Source of the DNA: Brevundimonas sp. SH203
Lineage (GTDB): Bacteria > Pseudomonadota > Alphaproteobacteria > Caulobacterales > Caulobacteraceae
Length of the DNA stretch: 64,000 nucleotides
NCBI RefSeq assembly: GCF_002157625.1
Contig: NZ_BDMM01000005.1
Span: forward strand, 186,001-250,000
Direction: 5' to 3'
Every line of letters begins with the position of its first letter. Position 1 is the stretch's first letter. This document shows, in pieces, positions 62,385 through 64,000 of the stretch. Under the pieces are notes generated by a model. The model did no database searches, was not told the DNA's origin, and was given only the letters and a program-made list of their open reading frames with translations. The translations under genes were made by a program, and so were the position numbers.

Positions 62385-64000
62385 ATGACATTCCGCCTGA
62401 CCGCCACGCTCAAAGTCGGGGCCGCCGCCTCGGCCCTCCTTCTCGGCCTCGCCGCCCCCGCCTTCGCCGACAGCGCGCCCGCCCCTGCGCCTGCCCCTGC
62501 GGCGGTCCAGGCGCCGCAGGGCGTGACCGTGCCCCCGCTGGGCTTCACCCGGCGCGTCCTGCCCAATGGGCTTGAGGTCTATACGGCGCGCGACACGGCC
62601 GCCTCGAACGTGACGGTCCAGGTCTGGTACAAGGTCGGTTCCAAGGACGATCCGGCTGGCCGTTCGGGCTTCGCCCACCTGTTCGAACACCTGATGTTCA
62701 AGTCCACCAAAAACCTGCCGCCCGAGACCTTCGACCGGCTGACCGAGGACGTGGGCGGCTCCAACAACGCCTTCACCGCCGACGACACCACCGCCTATTT
62801 CGAGACCGTGCCCGCCAACCATCTGGAGCGGATGCTGTTCGCCGAGGCCGACCGCATGGGGTCGCTGGTCGTGGACGAGCCGACCTTCGTCGCCGAACGC
62901 GACGTGGTGAAGGAGGAATATCGTCAGCGCATCCTGGCCAATCCCTATGGACGCCTGTTCGGCCTGTTCGTGCCGGAAACCATCTATCAGGACAGCCCCT
63001 ATCGCCGCCCGGGCATCGGCTCGATCGAGGAGCTTGAGGCCTCGTCGCTGGACGACGTGCGCCGCTTCCACGCCACCTACTATCGGCCCGACAACGCCTA
63101 TCTGATCGTGGCCGGCAATTTCGACCAGGCCCAGTTGGACCGCTGGATCGACCAGTATTTCACCCCGCTGAAGAACCCGACCACGCCCATCCCGGCCAAC
63201 CATGTGGTCGAGCCCGAGCCGACGGCGCCCCGCAACGTCACCTATTATGCGCCGAACGTGCCGCTGCCGGCCGCGGTCATCGCCTGGCCCACGGTCAAAT
63301 ACGCCGACCCCGACCGCGCCGCCCTGACGGTTCTGGACGGCGTGCTGTCGACCGGCGAGTCCAGCCGCCTTTATCGCTCGCTGGTCTATGACAAGCAGAT
63401 CGCGGCCCAGATCGGCTCCACCCCCGACTTCGCCCAGCAGGCCGGCAATCTGTCGGCCCTGGCCATCATGGCCCAGGGTCACACGGCCGAAGAGGGCGTC
63501 GCCGCCCTGAACGAAGAGATCGCCAAACTGCGCGACGCCCCGATCACCGCCGAGGAGCTGGCCGAGGCCAAGAACGAGCTGGTCGCCAACGCCCTGCGCG
63601 GCCGCGAGACGGTGGACGACCGCGCCACCGCCCTGGGCTATTCGCTGATCAACACCGGATCGGCCGCCGCCGCCGACCAGGAGGTGGCCCAGATCCAGGC
63701 CGTCACCATCGCCGACGTCCAGCGCGTCGCGCGCAAATATCTGACGCCCCAGCGCCAGTCGACGATCACCTATCTGGCCGCCGACGACAAGAATCCGGCC
63801 TCGGTGCAGAAGATGAACGTCGATGCGCCGGTCAAGGTCGCGGACCTGGCCCCCGCCGGCGCCCCCGCCGTCCTGCTGCCCGAGGCCGAGCGCGTGCGCC
63901 TGCCCCAGCCGGGGCCGGAGGTCGCCCCCGTAACCCCGGCCGTCGCCGACTTCCGCCTCGACAACGGCCTGCGCGTCCTGGTCGCCCCGACCAACGGCCT
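62385..64000 (+). CDS. M16-family zinc metallopeptidase, N-terminal part, cut by the window edge
   Basis: The first 538 codons are in the window; no stop is reached. A signal peptide (MTFRLTATLKVGAAASALLLGLAAPAFAD) precedes a Pro/Ala-rich linker and the M16 domain. The inverted zinc motif HLFEH is in SGFAHLFEHLMFKS and the distal Glu in ERDVVKEEYRQRILAN. A second M16-like repeat begins near residue 520 (ADFRLDNGLRVLVAP), so the full protein should be about 900-1000 residues. It is a periplasmic peptidase of the pitrilysin type. The PemK terminator and about 100 bases precede it. Confidence 0.92.
   Translation, partial: MTFRLTATLKVGAAASALLLGLAAPAFADSAPAPAPAPAAVQAPQGVTVPPLGFTRRVLPNGLEVYTARDTAASNVTVQVWYKVGSKDDPAGRSGFAHLFEHLMFKSTKNLPPETFDRLTEDVGGSNNAFTADDTTAYFETVPANHLERMLFAEADRMGSLVVDEPTFVAERDVVKEEYRQRILANPYGRLFGLFVPETIYQDSPYRRPGIGSIEELEASSLDDVRRFHATYYRPDNAYLIVAGNFDQAQLDRWIDQYFTPLKNPTTPIPANHVVEPEPTAPRNVTYYAPNVPLPAAVIAWPTVKYADPDRAALTVLDGVLSTGESSRLYRSLVYDKQIAAQIGSTPDFAQQAGNLSALAIMAQGHTAEEGVAALNEEIAKLRDAPITAEELAEAKNELVANALRGRETVDDRATALGYSLINTGSAAAADQEVAQIQAVTIADVQRVARKYLTPQRQSTITYLAADDKNPASVQKMNVDAPVKVADLAPAGAPAVLLPEAERVRLPQPGPEVAPVTPAVADFRLDNGLRVLVAPTNG

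Overview
The window looks like a stretch of chromosome from a Caulobacterales alphaproteobacterium, most like Brevundimonas. The evidence is very high GC with strong GC3 bias, a split atp operon coding F1 only (atpHAGDC), an argH / lptM-like / lysA cluster next to a divergent tlpA, a GTTC-N7-GTTC LexA box upstream of recA, an UrcA-family protein, and many alphaproteobacterial palindromic intergenic repeats. It is mainly core chromosome. I see no insertion sequence, prophage, CRISPR array or large biosynthetic or defence island.

Layout. 0-9.7 kb: ppc, corA, an UrcA protein, an M3 lipoprotein peptidase, murI, then a His-rich CDF metal exporter and a polytopic membrane protein, each behind a Zur-like palindrome. 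9.7-15.6 kb: argH-lptM-lysA and divergent tlpA with overlapping start codons, tRNA-Met(CAT), a PQQ sugar dehydrogenase and small lipoproteins. 15.6-20.9 kb: a fatty-acid oxidation pair (thiolase and FadB-like) behind a LiuR-like palindrome, then SOS-controlled recA. 21-30 kb: M28 membrane peptidase, a beta-helix protein, a class A acid phosphatase with an altered motif, small lipoproteins, LLM oxidoreductase, alpha/beta hydrolase, aldo/keto reductase, HIT and SIMPL proteins. 30-36.8 kb: mdh, zapE, asd, rarD, a serine hydrolase and a lipoprotein. 36.8-41.7 kb: the F1 ATP synthase operon.

41.7-42.8 kb is a gene-free gap of about 1 kb with repeats and possible RNA structure. 42.8-51.6 kb: terC, glutaminyl cyclase, divergent katG/oxyR, a RES-Xre toxin-antitoxin pair and aconitase. 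52-55 kb: cytochrome c maturation genes ccmABCD-ccmG. 55-64 kb: M48 lipoprotein protease, an iron-sulfur photolyase, tRNA-Gly(GCC), an SDR, a DUF1232 protein, a small AT-rich island with a Cys-rich 66-residue protein, a quinone reductase, an isoaspartyl peptidase, a solitary PemK/MazF toxin followed by a candidate small RNA, and the start of an M16 protease that runs off the end.

How the genes work together: ppc, mdh and acnA feed central carbon flow; asd and lysA bracket the lysine/meso-diaminopimelate pathway and murI supplies D-glutamate for the same peptidoglycan; ccm genes, TlpA and F1 serve respiration; katG/oxyR, recA and the photolyase handle oxidative and DNA damage. The most interesting points are an OxyR with only one cysteine and an unusual operator spacing, the candidate sRNA at 62.16-62.28 kb, the short hairpin repeat family that has entered ccmD, the paired Zur-like sites, the LiuR-like site, the PSGS phosphatase, and the AT-rich island.
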